This document shows positions 23,951 through 35,622 of a stretch of DNA of 64,000 bases, in pieces. The first letter of the stretch is position 1, and each line of letters opens with the position of its first letter. The notes beneath the pieces are model-generated. The model was not told the DNA's origin, made no database searches, and was given only the letters and a program-made list of their open reading frames with translations. The stretch lies in NCBI GenBank assembly GCA_014281115.1, contig JACONQ010000012.1:1488001-1552000 (forward strand), in the 5' to 3' direction. The translations under genes were made by a program, and so were the position numbers. The DNA comes from Laburnicola sp. R22_1 (taxonomy: Eukaryota; Ascomycota; Dothideomycetes; Pleosporales; Didymosphaeriaceae).

Positions 23951-25034
23951 TGTTAGCTTGCTAAACACCTTTTTTAACCTTTTTTTTAGTTTAAGGTTAA
24001 AGTAGATTAAAATAAAAGGTTATTATATACTATGTACAGCACCTAATTCTTATTAAAGAACCTTAAATATCTAATAATATAATAATAGTTTAAACTTTAA
24101 ACTTACTTACACCTTGCCTACGCTCTATAAGCTTCTAACCTATATAAGATTTACTTATAGCGTACATAGCACATCTAGCTTATTACTACTACTATTATTA
24201 GTTATTCTAACTTAATAGCGTTAATAGCTAAAAGTATCTTATAGATCTATATAACGCTCTTACTACACAAGAGCTTATTAATAAAGGCCTTATTATCCTC
24301 CTTTTACGTCCCCTACTAGAGGATTGTAGTACTAACAAGGAGTAATTATATTTACTAGAGTAGAAATATAGTGCTACTATCCTTTACAAACTAGACTAGC
24401 TGCTAGTCTAATTAGTATATAAGGATAGCCTTATAAATAGTTAAGTATACCTATTTCTTACGCTAGATAAGTATTGTATAAATAGAATAGAACTCTAGTG
24501 TAGCTATATTAGTAGTAGCGGCGCAAAACTGCAGCGTGTACTTTTTAGCAATAGCAAGTACTTCTTTAGGAAGAATATTAATGCCTAGATAGATAGTAGG
24601 GCGTAAAGAGATAGTAGAAGATTTATTAAGAACAATCTTAATATAGTAATAAAGTATAGTATATCTAGTATATATTACTCTTATCCTACTACTTATAAGA
24701 AATATACCAATTAATATATTAACTTGTATTATTTATAATAATTTAGATAGTGGTTTGCAACTTAGAATAGAAAAGAAAGGATAGATAACTATAGTATTAC
24801 TATGCTAAAGTTTTATTTCTTTCCTAAAGTTCTAAGTAGCGTCTTTATAAAAATTTTGCATATAGAAGCTTTGCACTAAGACCGCTAAGCTTACTTAGCA
24901 GTTTAAACACGCATTTTTAATTACCTTTTTACGCTCTTTTTAGTTACTAAGTAGGGGGCTCTACTTTTTTTTGTTATATTATTTAAGATGAAAACCTTTG
25001 TCGTTTTACTCCTAGGTAGATAATTTAACAACAC
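23951..25034 (+). mobile_element. A-family repeat, copy 3
   Basis: A 1084-bp copy inside G1, flanked by a 13-bp direct repeat with RIP-like and other differences (23938-23950 ATAGTAGACTCTA and 25035-25047 ATAGTAGACCCTT). It starts TGTTAGCTTGCTAAACACC and ends TTAACAACAC. It splits the G1 gag region. Confidence 0.8.
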
Positions 25035-25047
25035 ATAGTAGACCCTT

Positions 25048-26960
25048 AATACTTACGTTAAATTTATATGCCTAAGGTAGATTATTTCTCTAGCAAAGAT
25101 AAAGATAAAGATAACTATAAACGTTAGCGTATTGCATTAATAGACAAGCTTTAGACTTTTCTAAATAAATAGTTATATATTATATACTGGCGTAGCTAAC
25201 TTAAGGAATGTGCCTAGATCCTAATATATTCGTATTTTAAGACTATTATAACTATTATAGATATACTTAACCACTTTAATAAGATCTATCTATCTAAGAA
25301 CAAACTATTAGACGTCTAGAAAAAGATTATAGACAATACCCTAGCTTAAGAACCTAATAAGACATTTATAGATTAGCACGCATAATTTATAGCTATTATT
25401 AACTTTCTTAGTACACCTAACTACCTACTAATAAATTAAGCTCACTAACTTATATATAGTTGTATTATTAACGCTACTAACATATTATTTGTACCTAGAA
25501 AGTCTTTTGCCTCTTATATAGACTACATCTTATATATAAAGCGTCTTAACTATAAGTCTGCTATAGGTTGCTCTAGTATATCTACTATAGTACCTAATTA
25601 TTTAAAAGCTCGCTTAATAAATACTACTACTACTACTTCTAATACTATAATATATACTATGTCCTCTACTCTATATACAAATAAGACTACTAGACACAAT
25701 ACTTATAGATATATATTATAAGAGTTAGATTTGCTAGCTAACGCTGATGCTTAGTTTAAATATAGAGTTGCGGGATATTAAGTAATAAACGCCACTACTA
25801 GCTATTGCAATAACGCAATTACCCCTACTAGGGATATTAAGTATCTCTATATTATTCTCTCTAGCCCTATTAATTATAAAGACGCATAACGTATCTATGC
25901 TATCTAGACAACTTCTAACTAATTATATAGTATTTATAGATATAATAGTTTACGTAATAAGTTATCTAAGCATAAGATCTCTAACTTTAATTAGAATAAT
26001 ATATATTATAGTTATAACTATAAGAAAAATAATAAGTTATATTTTTAGTAGCTTCTAAGTAAAACTGTATAAGGGAGCGATAATAACAGCGTATATAGAG
26101 AAATCTTGTAATAGTATACTAAAAATAGATAAGTTTAAACTTAATACGAAGCTTAGCCTTAACCTATAGTGTATATAAAAGATTTCTATAGTTACTATAG
26201 ATAAGAAGCCCTAACTAGATAAAGTTAAGTAGTTATAGTTTATATATCTTATTAAGCTTGCTATACTCTATAAATAGGCTAAGGTATATTAACTTACTAA
26301 TATAGGAGCTAGTGTAAGCTTTATTAGCCTTGCATATATTAAGCAGCACTAATAAGACTATATAATATTAATAACCTAATTATATTATGTCTTACTAATA
26401 GTAAGGTGGTTAATAAGATTAGTTAAGCTATAGACCTTACTATATAGTATAGAACTTATACTAGCACTGTTATATATTTTATAACTAATATTAGAACGTT
26501 TAATATTATAGTTAGTATAGATTAGATATTTGCCTATAACCTATAACTAGAGTTATATAACTAGTCTATAATATTTAACACTTACTACTATCTAGTTAAC
26601 TACTTTAAGAATGCCTTATCTAAGACTGTGTACTATAATAAATCGCTAGCTAGCTCCTTACAACCTATACTATAGGATAATATTAGTCTTATTATAGGCA
26701 AGGCAGCTTAACTTATAGCAGTACACTATCTAAACGCAGTTACCTAGTTAGAACCTTATTATTAGAACTAGCTTAGTTGCCTGCCTAACCCTACTAATAG
26801 TAACTATCATGCGCAAACCTTTTGCGCGGCTATAGGACTAGCTGCTTACAGTTAAACTAACTATAATAAGTTTATAAAGAAGTTAGTTAATAAGCTGCGA
26901 ATAATAAATAAACTTAAGCAGATATTGCTAGATTAGTTATATAATAAGTCTTAGTATTTT
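25048..26960 (+). pseudogene. G1 gag-protease, RIP-degraded
   Basis: A plus-strand frame with RIP-type stops. The first part (25060-26200) is gag-like, beginning about MPKVDYFSSKDKDKD. Near 26290-26350 the sequence reads LTNIGASVSFISLAYIKQH, the retroviral-type aspartic protease site (D-S/T-G-A) with the Asp changed. The frame is then cut at 27055 by copia C1 and resumes in RT after 33662. Gag would package the RNA and the protease would mature the polyprotein. Not functional. Confidence 0.6.
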
Positions 26961-27055
26961 AATCTAAAGGAGGCTAATAAGTTAGCTTCTTACTACTCTA
27001 GCATTAACTATACTATTAATCTAGTTAATAATAAAGTACTATAACTATATATTTA

Positions 27056-27235
27056 TATAAGATAGTGGAGATCATAGTAATTTATAGTAATATGGGTTGA
27101 CTATAAGAAAAGAGGTGTCTTATTACTATGGAGGACCGAGGGCCTAAAGGTGTATGGGTGAGGCTAGGCATAAGGTTATTCCGGCCGAGGTTATGTGACT
27201 AAGGACCGACCATACAGCCATGCGGCAGTCTTACA
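27056..27235 (-). repeat. C1 3' LTR
   Basis: 180 bp, on the minus strand TGTAAGACTGCCGC ... ATCTTATA. It differs from the 5' LTR at eight places I can see, all CpA->TpA or its complement; seven of the changed bases are in this copy. Confidence 0.93.
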
Positions 27236-28430
27236 CACCCCCTTTAGATTGCCAATAGTGGTAATCTAAGAGATGCTAGGTCCTAAGTCAAAATAGGTAT
27301 AAGTAGCAATAAGAGATAAAGTTAAAATAGCGCGACAGGCAACAAACAACTCCTAACCTTAGTAAGGGGAAGAAAAAGGAGCTATTAGCAGGTTCTTGTA
27401 TAGGCTGCTTGCCGTAAAAGTTACCCTAAAACACTATAACAATAGTGTAAGTAAGCTAAAAGGTGTTAGACCAGAGGGACGCGTAGCTATGTGCCTTATT
27501 AACATAGTATTAGACTAGAGGGGCGCATAGCCATATGCCTTATTAACAGTGTAAAACACAGTGATTTTGTGGACTATAAGTGTAAGGACGGGGTAAGATT
27601 TATTAGTCACCTAAATCGCTAGAATAAGGTGAGACTAATGGGTCACCTAAGCCGTCTGTGTGTGGGTTAGCGTCTAAGTATTCTTAGCATATAGCCTATA
27701 ACAGTAGATTAGGTCTATTTTAATATAAAATTACTATAAGAAAGCAGTCTGCCTAGGTACTAGTGTAAACAATTGTAACTGTTCTATATAGCTAGGCTAG
27801 TAAGTAAAGGCGTACCTTATAGAAGAGTCTAGTCTTAAAATAAGAAAAGGTGGGTTCTAGTCTAGTGCTAAGGTCTGCCTGTGTTCGTTATTAATATGAG
27901 CCGTCTTAATAACTCTAGTGTAATTAACTCTAGCGTAAGTGGGCGAAACTACTCTATATAGCTGCGCCAGTATAAGAAGACAGAACTCCTTACTAATACC
28001 TAGACTTATGCCTTAGGTGTGTAGGTACTAAGGGAACTAATCTACAGAATAGGTAGCTAATCCACCTGGGTGTAGATAGTTATTAGCTATTGTTAACTTC
28101 TTAATAGACAGTGCTCTGCGTTAGATATTAAGATTCTTCTTGCTAGAGCTATAATATAACACGTGTAAGGTCTTGTTACTATAAAATATAGGAAAAGTAG
28201 GGTACTAGAATAGAGCAGTGCTTAGGGGCAATGTTAGACTAGAGGGATGCGTGGCCATATGCCTTATTAACATATAGAGATAGAGGAGCATTAAACTAGA
28301 GGAGCGCGTAGCTATAGGCCTTATTAACACAGTAAAACACAGTGATTCTAGAGACTGTGGGCATAGGGATAGGGTAAGATTTATAGGTTATCTAAACCGC
28401 CAATGTTTTACTATAAGATTGCAGAGGTAA
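27236..28430 (-). other. C1 3' non-coding region with internal repeats
   Basis: Begins (on the plus strand) with the polypurine tract complement CACCCCCTTTAGA. A block of about 150 bp occurs twice (about 27464-27615 and 28232-28400). Each contains two copies of a 40-bp unit (TTAGACYAGAGGGRCGCGTA ... GCCTTATTAACA) followed by AAAACACAGTGATT and GGGTAAGATTTA. No coding frame was recognised. Confidence 0.7.
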
Positions 28431-31400
28431 AAGAGCTTAAAGACTCTACTTGTTTACCTATAATCTGCTTTAGAATAGACTTAAGTTGTAAGAGCTTTAA
28501 CTATTCCTAATGCTTCTGTTTAGGTAGAAGTTTTATAAGGCTATTAGCGGGCTAAGAGTTAGTTTTAATATAAGCGGGAGTAACAGTTCCTTATAGTGCC
28601 TATTCCTATAACTAATAGTGGTGTATATCCACGTGTTAAAGGGTTGTCTTTAGCTAAGGGGACTCTATAACTAGTAGACGAATTGTCTATTTATTGTTAT
28701 AGTATATAGAGGGTTGTTCCTTAAAGTCTAGATAGAGATTATTAAAGATCCTAGACCACTAGTAGTACTTAGTATACCCTATAGAGGGTGAGATGAGTTC
28801 GGCTTTAGTAGTTAACTTAATAACGCAGCGTTGAAGCGTTGCTTTCTAGTCGATTAGACCGTCGAATAGGAAGAAAATATAGCCTTGTAAGGACTTGCGG
28901 GTTGCCTTATAATTAGCGTAAGACGCGTTAGTTGCGCCATAGAAGTTAGTCTCTTTGGTATCTTTTTAATAGAGATGCGGAGTAGTGTAGTCTGTAGAGT
29001 AGTGCAGTGCTAGGTCCTGGGAGTAATATAGGTATGCGAGACACTAATATGCAGCTAATAAGTGTTTAGGGCCAGGGTTAGTAAGGAATTTAGCTAATTT
29101 TAAATAAGCTTTGGCGATATCTAGACGTGTAGCACTAGCGGCATAGCTAATAAATCTAACTATCTAGGAGTAATAATAAGATGCGTCCTTGTTCTTAGAC
29201 TCTATTAATAGTACAAGCTCCTTAAAAGGTAGAAGTAAAGCAGGTGCCTTAGTCCAGAACGACTTTTGAGGTGCTGGGTATTTAGCGTAGATTTTCTAGA
29301 TGTAGTTACGTTGTGACAACTAAAGATAACTATTATCGCGGTCTTTGTGTATAGTAATACTATAGAAAGTAGAGTTCTCTTAGCCTTGCAAGTTAGTAAT
29401 TTTATACTGTTTAACAAGCTTACGTTTAAAGGTGTTAAGAAAGAATAAATAATCTAGAAGGGCCATAGTAATAATGTTGTCTATATAAAAGAAAACGATA
29501 ATGCGGTTGTCTCTCTATAGACAGAGTGCGTTAAGTACTAGTAATAGACTAAAGCTCTTAAGTGTAGTTGTAAAGTCTTCGTACCAGAGTAGTGGTGACG
29601 TCTTAAGGCCATAAAGGGCGCGATAAAGTTGCTAGTAGTGCCCGCTATTACAGAAACCTTCTAGTTAAAAGGTGTAAACAGGTTTGGGGAGTTTGGCGTT
29701 AGTAAAAGCATTAACAGCGTCGTATTAATGTATATCCATGTTAAAGTAGGCGGCAATTGCCATAAGAGCGCGGAATATTCGTATAGTAAGAGTAGCAGCA
29801 TAGGTATTACCCACAACAGTCTACAAGTCTCCTCTCACAATAATCCTTGCTTTAAACTTGGCTAGATAGCCTTAATTAAATTTGTATATAAAGACCCACA
29901 TAAGTAGTAAGACTTTAGTGCTTAGAGAAAGCTCTAAGAGCGGAATCTTAGTGTATGTCTCCTTTCTAGCAATAGTATTTAGCTTCTTCTTTGCAGCTGC
30001 CATAAAGCCTTCTCTAAACTATATAGGGAGTTTTAGAACATTATTTTAAAATTAAGGCAGGGGCGGAAGCTAGTCTCTGTGGACTCGCCGTGATAGTGCG
30101 ATTAATTAGGGCACTTTGTCTAGTAGTAAGGCTAACGCAAATGTGTTCTAATAAGTCTAGATAGTGTTAGCAGCTGAATTTTGTGTGCGTTTGGGCAATA
30201 CGTTAGTAGTTTGGAGATGGGTATTAGTCCTATATTATTTTCTTTGCGCAGGAGGTCCTATTAATATAGGTGTAGAGGACGCAGAGGACTAAGAGGGCGT
30301 CGGCGGTGTAGCTAGTACTGACGTTGGCGGCGCGGAGGTGCGATTAACTATAGAAACTAGTAAAGAGTATGTATCTCTGCCACGGTATACATTATAAGCT
30401 TGGCCTAATTTCTTGCCTGCGAGTAGGGTTTTAGTGGGAAGGATAGATAGCTTAGCGTCTTTATGTACTTCCTTATTAGAATCTTTCTACTCACTTTCTA
30501 ATTCTTTAACCTTAATATTGTTAATGGCTTAATTTAACTAAATGCTAAGTAGGCTCTCTTTATTAGTGAACCTAAAGAATAGTTCTTTATTAAAGGTAAC
30601 ATTCCTTGTTCGAATAATCTTGTCTCTGTGTCCGCAGGATACAGCTTTTAGTACCCATATATAGTAGATATTGTGTAAGTCTACGCCTACTAAGTAACTA
30701 ATAAGCGCCCTTAGGAAAAGCTTATCTATTTGGTAAATCTTCTTATAAAGGTAGTATGCTCTATATCCATAGATGCGTAGATAAGTAATAGAGGACGGTT
30801 TGCCATATACAGCCTTAAACGGTGTAGTCTAGTTTAATAATTTAATAGGAGTCTAATTAAGTAGATATGCCGCATAGACGTATATCTCTTTGCATAGGTA
30901 AAGTGGAAGGTTAGATATAGTCCTAAGTAATTAAGACATAGTAATTAGCATCTTTTCTAACTATTCTATATGGCCTAATTGTTTTATAGTGTTAGGGGAC
31001 TAGAGCTGTATAGTAATGCCTTGTTATTTATAGTGCTTAACTACACTAAGGTTATTCTAAAACTTATAAGCTCTCTCTCTGTCTATTAGTATAAACACTA
31101 GGCTGGCGTTATAGCAGCGTTTAATATATCTATCCATAAGTTTAAAGACTCTATACAGGACATCTATAGATTAATTAGGTATGCTATACACTATATAGGT
31201 CTTAGAGATAAGATAGTAACCATAAAAGATATACTAGTTACCCGTAAGAGATTCGGTGTTAAGTGTAATAATATTAATAGTAATAGCTTTAAATACACGC
31301 GTAGGTTAGTGCTCTCTATTAGATCTCTATAAGATAATCTGTAAAGCCTTGTTAACTCTGCATTGTTCGTAGTCTTGTGTACTAGGGGGAGGAGATGTGA

Positions 31401-33239
31401 GCAGAGCTATACTAGCAATGTTGTGACTTAGTTTCTCTATTAATTTAGCTCTAGCATAGTCTATTAAGACGTGTGCGTGAAGACCGAATAATGTGCGATT
31501 AGGTAGTGGTGCAATAGAGGGTTTCTTATAGCTCCTTTTATTGGCAAGCGCTAGGAAAGGTCTGTTAGTGTGGTCCTCTAGTAGTGCTAAGGGAGACTGT
31601 CGGTCTACTAGAACATAGTAACCGCCTATAGGTTTAACTATTGCCCAGATAGGATTCTTAGTGCTATTCTTTGTGTACAGGCATTCACGCCCTAAGTTAA
31701 AGTGGATATCTTTTCCTTTAAGCCTTAAGAGCGACACTAGTAAGGTAATAAAGCCTAGACATAAGCTAATATTCCTTAATATAGTTCTTATAGGTCTACC
31801 TAGTGTCTGGATTTTAATGTTGCATTTACCCCATGCGGCGATTTCTACTAAGTCTTCTCCACAACTAATTCTTTCGCCTAGTATTATAGAACAAATTTAT
31901 ATAAACTCGTTAGGCTCATTATAGACGTGTATGTCCGAACCATAATCGAGGATCTAAGAGTAATAGAGTACTAAGGTTGGACGTCGCTTATTGCTTATTG
32001 CGAGATATTTTATTATGTGTGCCTATTTATATTCTCTATTAGAGGCTTAGTTGCTAGTGTTAATATAACCTATAGGTATAACGCAATCTCACTTTGCCTT
32101 TTCTCTTATTTGTATTTTGTTAAGTAGCTTAGCCTGTCTAGTAACCTTACTATATCTTTGAATGGCTTTAATGCAAGCTGGGTCGATTTTAAATCTAATT
32201 CCTTGCAGCCAGGTATAAATGTATAGATAAGCTCCCTATTATGAGTTACCTAGGTGGGCGTTGCCTTTGCTATAAGGACAAGGCTTTCTTTGTAAACTAC
32301 TAGCGATCTTAGTATTAGTGCGCTTCCTATTATTCTAAGTCCTCCTATATTGTTTAAAGGCATTAAGCTATAGCTCTAATTTCTCACATCTATATAGTAA
32401 GGAGACTATGCTCTATTAAGCGTGGCATAGGTGGTGCCTTATATATTGCCCTTGTTTAAGCTGTATAGATACGGCGTTATTTAGTAGTGTTAAATAAGCG
32501 CCGCAATAGATATCTCGTTAGGTATACTCGGTAGTGGTGCACGAACTATAATAAGTTGTTCTGGTGTAACAACAACGCCTGCGCGATTAATAATAGCTAG
32601 TATAGTATAGACTATTAAAGCTGGTGGATTAAGTTCTGCGTTAACGTATACTAAATAGGCCTTGTAGACTTTCTTATTTATTGTTGCTATAAACCCTAAA
32701 TTAATAGTATAAAAGATCTTAAGAAGATCTTACTAGGGAGCGAAATCCTAGACAGCTAGAATATTTAGTTTAATGGCCTTATTAAGATGAATTTAGAAGT
32801 CGTTTATCTAGTTCTTAATTAACTAGCGACTAGGTGTGTACTTCTTCGCCTTGTTGTATTAATAGTCTGCTTCTTCTTATTTAGTGACTATTAGTTTTAA
32901 GTAGTTCTTATATAGGAACCTAATTTGTTCTACGATAGTATAGTTAGTAGGCATAGAAATTAGTATATTGTTCCTCACTATACTTGTAATGTGGCTTTTA
33001 AGCTTACTTAGCAATTTCTTGTGTTCTTATTTACGCTTGTATTTCTCTTTCCACACTGCAATGTTGAGGTTTTTATTAGGGTTAAATTTAACGTCTTCTA
33101 GTACCATAAGGTTTGTAGTCTCTAGGTCGACGTATTTTAGGACGCGTAGTGTGCGCGCGATACGTTTAAAAACTGTATACCATGGTTTAAAATTGTCTAT
33201 CCCTTTTAGTATGACTTTTTCGTCCTTTGGCATTGCCAT
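28431..33239 (-). pseudogene. C1 copia gag-pol polyprotein, RIP-degraded
   Basis: Minus-strand gag likely starts at ATG 33239 or 33233 (MPKDEKVILKGIDNFKPWYT, a copia gag start). The longest open piece, 31737-31327, lies at the integrase N-terminal side; the core follows (FKAITINIITLN, YIKRCYNASLVFILIDRERAY) to about 30900. RT is clear from about 29740 down: DAVNAFTNAKLPKPVYTF, then ALYGLKTSPLLWYEDF, then FFYIDNIITMA, where the YVDD box has become YIDN by a G->A change. RNase H follows (ATNASYANYKATRKSLQGYIFF) near 28900. Stops are TAA/TAG at Gln or Trp positions. It would have made the particle, protease, integrase and RT; now dead. Confidence 0.88.
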
Positions 33240-33468
33240 TATAACGCGTTTGCGATGACTTTTCGCGTGTTTGACCACTAGTGTGGGCTTTTTATTGTGA
33301 TTTAGAGTCTTATAGTGTTTTACAGTAATTTATAGTGACTGTAATTATAGTTTTATAAATGACTTTTCGCATTATTATTGTAAAAACTCTACTCTAGTCC
33401 GTGCGAGCGATAATATGGCAGCAGGACTAACTAGTAAGGAGTTTTAGAGAGTGCACAATAAGCGTTAT

Positions 33469-33482
33469 GCTAGGCTCATAAC
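33469..33482 (-). other. C1 primer-binding site, half-tRNA(iMet) type
   Basis: Directly next to the 5' LTR, the minus strand reads GTTATGAGCCTAGC. This is complementary, with one C->T, to the anticodon arm of eukaryotic initiator tRNA (around GCTCATAAC). Drosophila copia is primed by such a 5' half of initiator tRNA; the same mode is inferred here. Confidence 0.7.
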
Positions 33483-33662
33483 TATAAGATAGTGGAGATC
33501 ACAGTAATTCATAGTGATATGGGTTGACCATAAGAAAAGAGGTGTCTTATTACTATGGAGGACCGAGGGCCTGAAGGTGTATGGGTGAGGCTAGGCATAA
33601 GGTTATTCCGGCCGAGGTCATGTGACCAAGGACCGACCATACAGCCATGCGGCAGTCTTATA
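33483..33662 (-). repeat. C1 5' LTR
   Basis: 180 bp, minus strand TATAAGACTGCC ... ATCTTATA. Less mutated than its partner. Followed by target copy ATTTA. The plus strand has an open frame across it (33555-33740) that is not a gene. Confidence 0.93.
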
Positions 33663-35440
33663 ATTTATAGTCTTACGCGTTTAAAGATAATAGTAGTTAA
33701 GAAATATATTAATAAAATAACTATAAAGGCCTTCTTATAGATAAGTATATCTTAGTACATATTGTCTATTCTTATTATTAAAAAACTAGGGAGTAGATTA
33801 TATGTTTGCATTAATTACTGTATAATTAATACTATTATTTCTAAAGAATACGCTAGCATATATAAATAAGATAAAGTTTATGTGTGACATTATATTAACT
33901 ACCTAGGGGTAGCACGACAAAGGCTTTTATCTTAAATAATATGACAAAAAAGCAGAGCCCCCTGCTTAGTAATTAAAAAGAGCGTAAAGTTTATATCTAT
34001 TATAGATATTATTATAGGTTTTAATAATGTATAGATTAAAGAAGATAATAAAAAAATAGTGTTCTTTACGTAATATAGGTTGTATAAGTATACTATTATG
34101 CCTTTTAGTCTTACTAGAGCTCCTAGCACATTCTAGACTTATATTAATAAGATGCTATGGTAATACCTAGATAACTTTTATATAGTGTATTTAGACAACG
34201 TTCTTATATATAGTAAAACTAAAGAGGCTTATATTAGATACGTACAGACTATTATTAATAAACTACAAAAAGCAGAATTATACTTAAATATTAATAAGTG
34301 TTAGTTTTAAGTTACAAGGGTTAATTATCTTAGAATTATTCTTACTACTAAAGATATTAAAATAGATCCTAAAAAGGTATAAGCAGTATATAACTAGCAA
34401 CTGCCCTAATTTCTTAAAGACGTATAAGCTTTCCTAGGATTTGCGAACTTCTACTATTAATTTATTAAAGGTTTTAGCTAGATTGCCTGTCTACTAACTA
34501 ACCTTAGTAAAACTAATACACTAAAAGATTAGCCTATTAAGCTAGAGTTACCTACTATAGTTGCTTTTAAATTACTTAAACAGACATTCTCTATAGCACT
34601 TATACTAGTTTATTTTAACCTAGACAAAGAAACCTAGCTAGACATAGATATGTTTAACTTTATTACTATAGCTATATTATTATAAAAGAATAACTAGAAT
34701 GTGTTACAACCTATTACCTACTTATTATATAAGATAAATCCTACTAAGTATAACTATAAAATCTATAATAAGGAGCTGCTAGCCATTGTACATGCCTTTA
34801 AGAAATAGAGATCTAAGCTCTTAGGCACCTAGAATCCTATTAATATTATTACTAACTATCTTATGTTATAATACTTTATAACTAGTAAGCAACATAACTA
34901 ATAATAAGTATAATAGGTAGAATTTCTGGCTAAGTTTAACTTTTGCATTTAATATCGCCTAGAGAAGTAAGGTATAAAGCCTAATATACTTATAAGGCAA
35001 CCTAGAGATTTGCCTAAGGGCAATAATAATATACACCACTAATATTAAGTCTAAATAGTTTTATGCCTAGAAATCTTTAAAGGTAAAAGTTTATATTATA
35101 TAGTTATAGCTACCTACGCTTTATTAGACAAAAGTTATTACTCTAGCGTATAGCTTGCTACTATACTATATTATATTGCAGAGCTTGCCACTAATAATAA
35201 TAAGTTCTCTGCTACTATTATAATAGAAACTAAGAAGATAGCGCAATTACTTTAGGATATTATTGCTGCTAGAGACCTATCTTAAAAGCACCATAGACTA
35301 GATTATAGCTCTTCGTGCCTCTTAAGGCTAGGCATAGGATTGTTTAGACGTAAATGAGTGCACTATAACTTCTTCTTTATATTTATTCTTAGCGTATTAA
35401 AGAGATCTTACAAGCTCTCCTATTATAAGAGGTTAATTAA
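33663..35440 (+). pseudogene. G1 reverse transcriptase-RNase H, RIP-degraded
   Basis: A plus-strand Ty3/gypsy RT, continuous with the gag-protease before the C1 insertion. The N-terminal fingers begin near 33750 (SILIIKKLRSRLYVCINY, matching the ..KKPGGGLRFCVDYR block). A 104-bp A fragment interrupts it at 33882. Then come IMPFSLTRAPSTF, the active site YLDNVLIYS (YLDD with the second Asp changed to Asn), the LGFANFYY.FIKGFS block and RNase H (NYKIYNKELLAIVHAFK). The sequence after about 34900 resembles the linker to integrase, but no integrase is present before the 3' LTR. Many stops at Gln/Trp codons. Confidence 0.82.
33882..33985 (-). mobile_element. Truncated A-family copy
   Basis: 104 bp retaining only the ..AACGCCAC end of the element (here reading GTGTGACATTATATTAACTA on the plus strand, through the GCAGAGCCCCCTGC segment). 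It is flanked by AAAGTTTAT at 33873-33881 and 33986-33994. A truncated copy with its own target duplication means truncation occurred during insertion. Confidence 0.72.
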
Positions 35441-35446
35441 ATTTAA

Positions 35447-35622
35447 TATAAGGGGCTTTAGACTATAAGGTTAGAGTTGCCTAAGTAAACTTATAAATTT
35501 AATAGAGTTTAATAGTAACTCTAGCTATAGACTTATATATACTTCTGGCTTAGTAGGAGCACGGACCTAGAACTCTAAGGTAGCAGGCTAAGTAACTATA
35601 GAAGGGCGCTTAGCCCCTTACA
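35447..35622 (+). repeat. G1 3' LTR
   Basis: 176 bp, TATAAGGGGC ... GCCCCTTACA, followed by the target duplication CTACG at 35623-35627. Confidence 0.9.

Larger units (their letters stand above)
27056..33662 (-). mobile_element. Ty1/copia retrotransposon C1, complete structure
   Basis: A 6607-bp element on the minus strand. Two 180-bp LTRs (27056-27235 and 33483-33662) are flanked by a perfect 5-bp duplication ATTTA (27051-27055, 33663-33667). Minus-strand order: 5' LTR, primer-binding site (33482-33469), gag, integrase, RT-RNaseH, a 1.2-kb non-coding region with internal repeats, polypurine tract (27246-27236), 3' LTR. Copia order (INT before RT) fits. RIP stops break the frame. It sits inside G1 between protease and RT. 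Confidence 0.95.
15590..35622 (+). mobile_element. Ty3/gypsy retrotransposon G1, heavily nested
   Basis: Two 176-bp LTRs (15590-15765 and 35447-35622, start TGTAAGGGGC, end GCCCCTTACA) are flanked by the same 5-bp duplication CTACG (15585-15589 and 35623-35627). This proves a single insertion, now 20 kb long because of later insertions: gypsy remains in 17.4-23.3 kb, an A copy at 23951-25034, copia C1 at 27056-33662, and a short A copy at 33882-33985. Its own gag-protease lies around 23700-26950 and its RT-RNaseH at 33663-35440, all on the plus strand and full of RIP stops. Confidence 0.9.
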
